Below, one piece after another: positions 63,091 to 64,000 of a DNA stretch of 64,000 nt (the stretch's first letter is position 1; every line of letters begins with the position of its first letter). Source of the DNA: Lacinutrix sp. Hel_I_90 (GTDB lineage: Bacteria > Bacteroidota > Bacteroidia > Flavobacteriales > Flavobacteriaceae); contig NZ_JYNQ01000001.1 of assembly GCF_000934685.1 (NCBI RefSeq), positions 1,290,501-1,354,500 on the forward strand. The letters are read 5' to 3'. Made by a program: the position numbers and the translations under genes. The notes under the pieces are model-generated. The model searched no databases, was not told the origin of the DNA, and was given only the letters and a program-made list of their open reading frames with translations.

Positions 63091-64000
63091 TCATCCTTTT
63101 CCAGCAACATTTGTTTTTATGCCCTGTTTTCCTAGATGGTTTTTCCACTTAAAAAAAGAAAGTACTTGGTTTTCTCTTTTATCATTTCGTATTCTAAAAG
63201 GTATTGGTTTTAATTTTAATACCGGCGGGGGTGTCTCTGAAGGGATTAAATATAGAATGAGTCCGCCTAACATAGCAAAGAAAAAACTAACCAATCCCAA
63301 GAATAGGATAATAAAAAAATGAAACATAACGCCGAGAGGAAAGACTAAAAGTTTGGTTTTTTTATTAGAAAAAATTACAGCAAATAATACGAGTTCTAAC
63401 AAAAGGGTCCCCCAAGTCGCTGCTGAGACAAATATGGAACTGTTTAATAAATTCATCATAAATGGGTCCATCCACTCTGGGTAGCTAAAGAAGGCATCAT
63501 TAACATAATAGTAAAATGCGCTGCCTACCTTCCATTCCTCAGACACATAGATTTTATCTGTTACTGCATTGAGATACAAGAGTGACATCTGAATGGCAAC
63601 CAATACAAACATCAAATTTCCGACAAACTTTTTATATTCAGAAAACTTATCGCTTGCCTGCCAGTGCCACTTTCTATGATCTAATAGAGTAACAGGAATT
63701 AATAACAAGGTAAGAATCATTGCTATTTGATCTCCGCCCTCTAACAAACTGGAAGCGTGAAAAAAACTAGCTGTAACCCACCAATGCAATATTCCAGTAA
63801 ATCTTGGGCGCCATCCAGAGGCAACAATTAGTAAAATGACAATTGCTATCGCTTTGGAATACCCTAAGTTCTCCCAACCAAAGACATAAAATAAGTTATA
63901 GTTGCTAAATAATTTCTCTCCTAATTGACCGTTGTACATCCCTTGGTCAAATAATACAAGTGTATCACTAAATGAAAGAATAATTAAGACGCACAATGCA
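63091..64000 (-). CDS. SdpB-like/HTTM-domain membrane protein (5' end outside window)
   Basis: The frame is open to the window edge, so the N-terminus is missing. The visible 300 residues have several membrane helices and the HTTM (vitamin K gamma-carboxylase-like) pattern: WRPRFTGILHWWVTASFFHAS, LEGGDQIAMILTLLLIPVTL, LDHRKWHWQ, YVSEEWKVGSAFYYYVND. This matches proteins annotated as sporulation-delaying SdpB-like, which in Bacillus mature the SdpC toxin with SdpA. The C-terminus is a basic cytosolic tail. sdpA- or sdpC-like genes would lie outside the window, so the toxin role is unproven. Confidence 0.75.
   Translation of the reverse strand, partial: ALCVLIILSFSDTLVLFDQGMYNGQLGEKLFSNYNLFYVFGWENLGYSKAIAIVILLIVASGWRPRFTGILHWWVTASFFHASSLLEGGDQIAMILTLLLIPVTLLDHRKWHWQASDKFSEYKKFVGNLMFVLVAIQMSLLYLNAVTDKIYVSEEWKVGSAFYYYVNDAFFSYPEWMDPFMMNLLNSSIFVSAATWGTLLLELVLFAVIFSNKKTKLLVFPLGVMFHFFIILFLGLVSFFFAMLGGLILYLIPSETPPPVLKLKPIPFRIRNDKRENQVLSFFKWKNHLGKQGIKTNVAGKG

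Overview
The window is about one third G+C and looks like a chromosomal segment from a marine-type member of Flavobacteriaceae (Bacteroidota). Supporting signs are the AT-rich gaps, the -7 boxes of the form TAnnTTTG, a type IX secretion sorting tail, paired type II and type III glutamine synthetases, DUF3078 and DUF4197 proteins, a bacillithiol-type YpdA reductase, and short intergenic repeats of the kind ATTCTGAGC...CGAAGAATCT. I cannot name the genus.

Layout. 1-11.9 kb is mostly housekeeping: the end of a sigma-54 activator, two paralogous secreted proteins behind an identical palindrome, PPK2, an M28 peptidase, DinB and VOC proteins, an AI-2E type permease, lysA, sucC, DUF1456, a TerB-like protein and a MazG-like protein. 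12.0-12.7 kb looks empty but holds a heavily decayed short-chain dehydrogenase gene. 12.8-23 kb is mixed: an SRPBCC/GyrI-like protein, crcB, a DUF1684 lipoprotein, a P450, an MFS transporter, ypdA, a CocE-type hydrolase and an Lrp regulator. 23.3-25.9 kb holds a secreted beta-helix protein and a 1.27-kb gap with gene debris, including a probable IS3 transposase tail. 25.9-38.8 kb carries the fused acyl-CoA mutase icmF, purU, DUF4197, a BtuF-like protein, pyrF, prfA, DUF3078 and purM.

The most distinctive system is the curli-type amyloid operon at 38.9-45.1 kb (minus strand). Its order is a 411-residue curlin, a second curlin-like protein, CsgE with an extra N-terminal domain, CsgF, CsgG with a C-terminal beta-barrel, and a lipoprotein with a carboxypeptidase-regulatory-like domain, a fibronectin-III-like stretch and TolB-like repeats. 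No csgD-like regulator lies beside it; a 26-bp perfect palindrome and a -7 box lie upstream. Read together, the curlins would be exported through the CsgG pore, escorted by CsgE and CsgF, and the lipoprotein is a candidate surface anchor or accessory factor.

45.6-52.8 kb holds the divergent glutamine synthetases, a Ca/Na exchanger, a secreted type IX nuclease, and small transcripts and peptides. 52.8 kb is tRNA-Arg(ACG), followed by a duplicated 3' end. 53.2-60 kb is an accessory-looking block of secreted proteins, many with YwqK/MORN-like repeats. Three reading frames there are broken at A-runs and one also by an in-frame stop. A LytS/LytTR two-component pair follows, and the window ends inside an SdpB/HTTM-type membrane protein.
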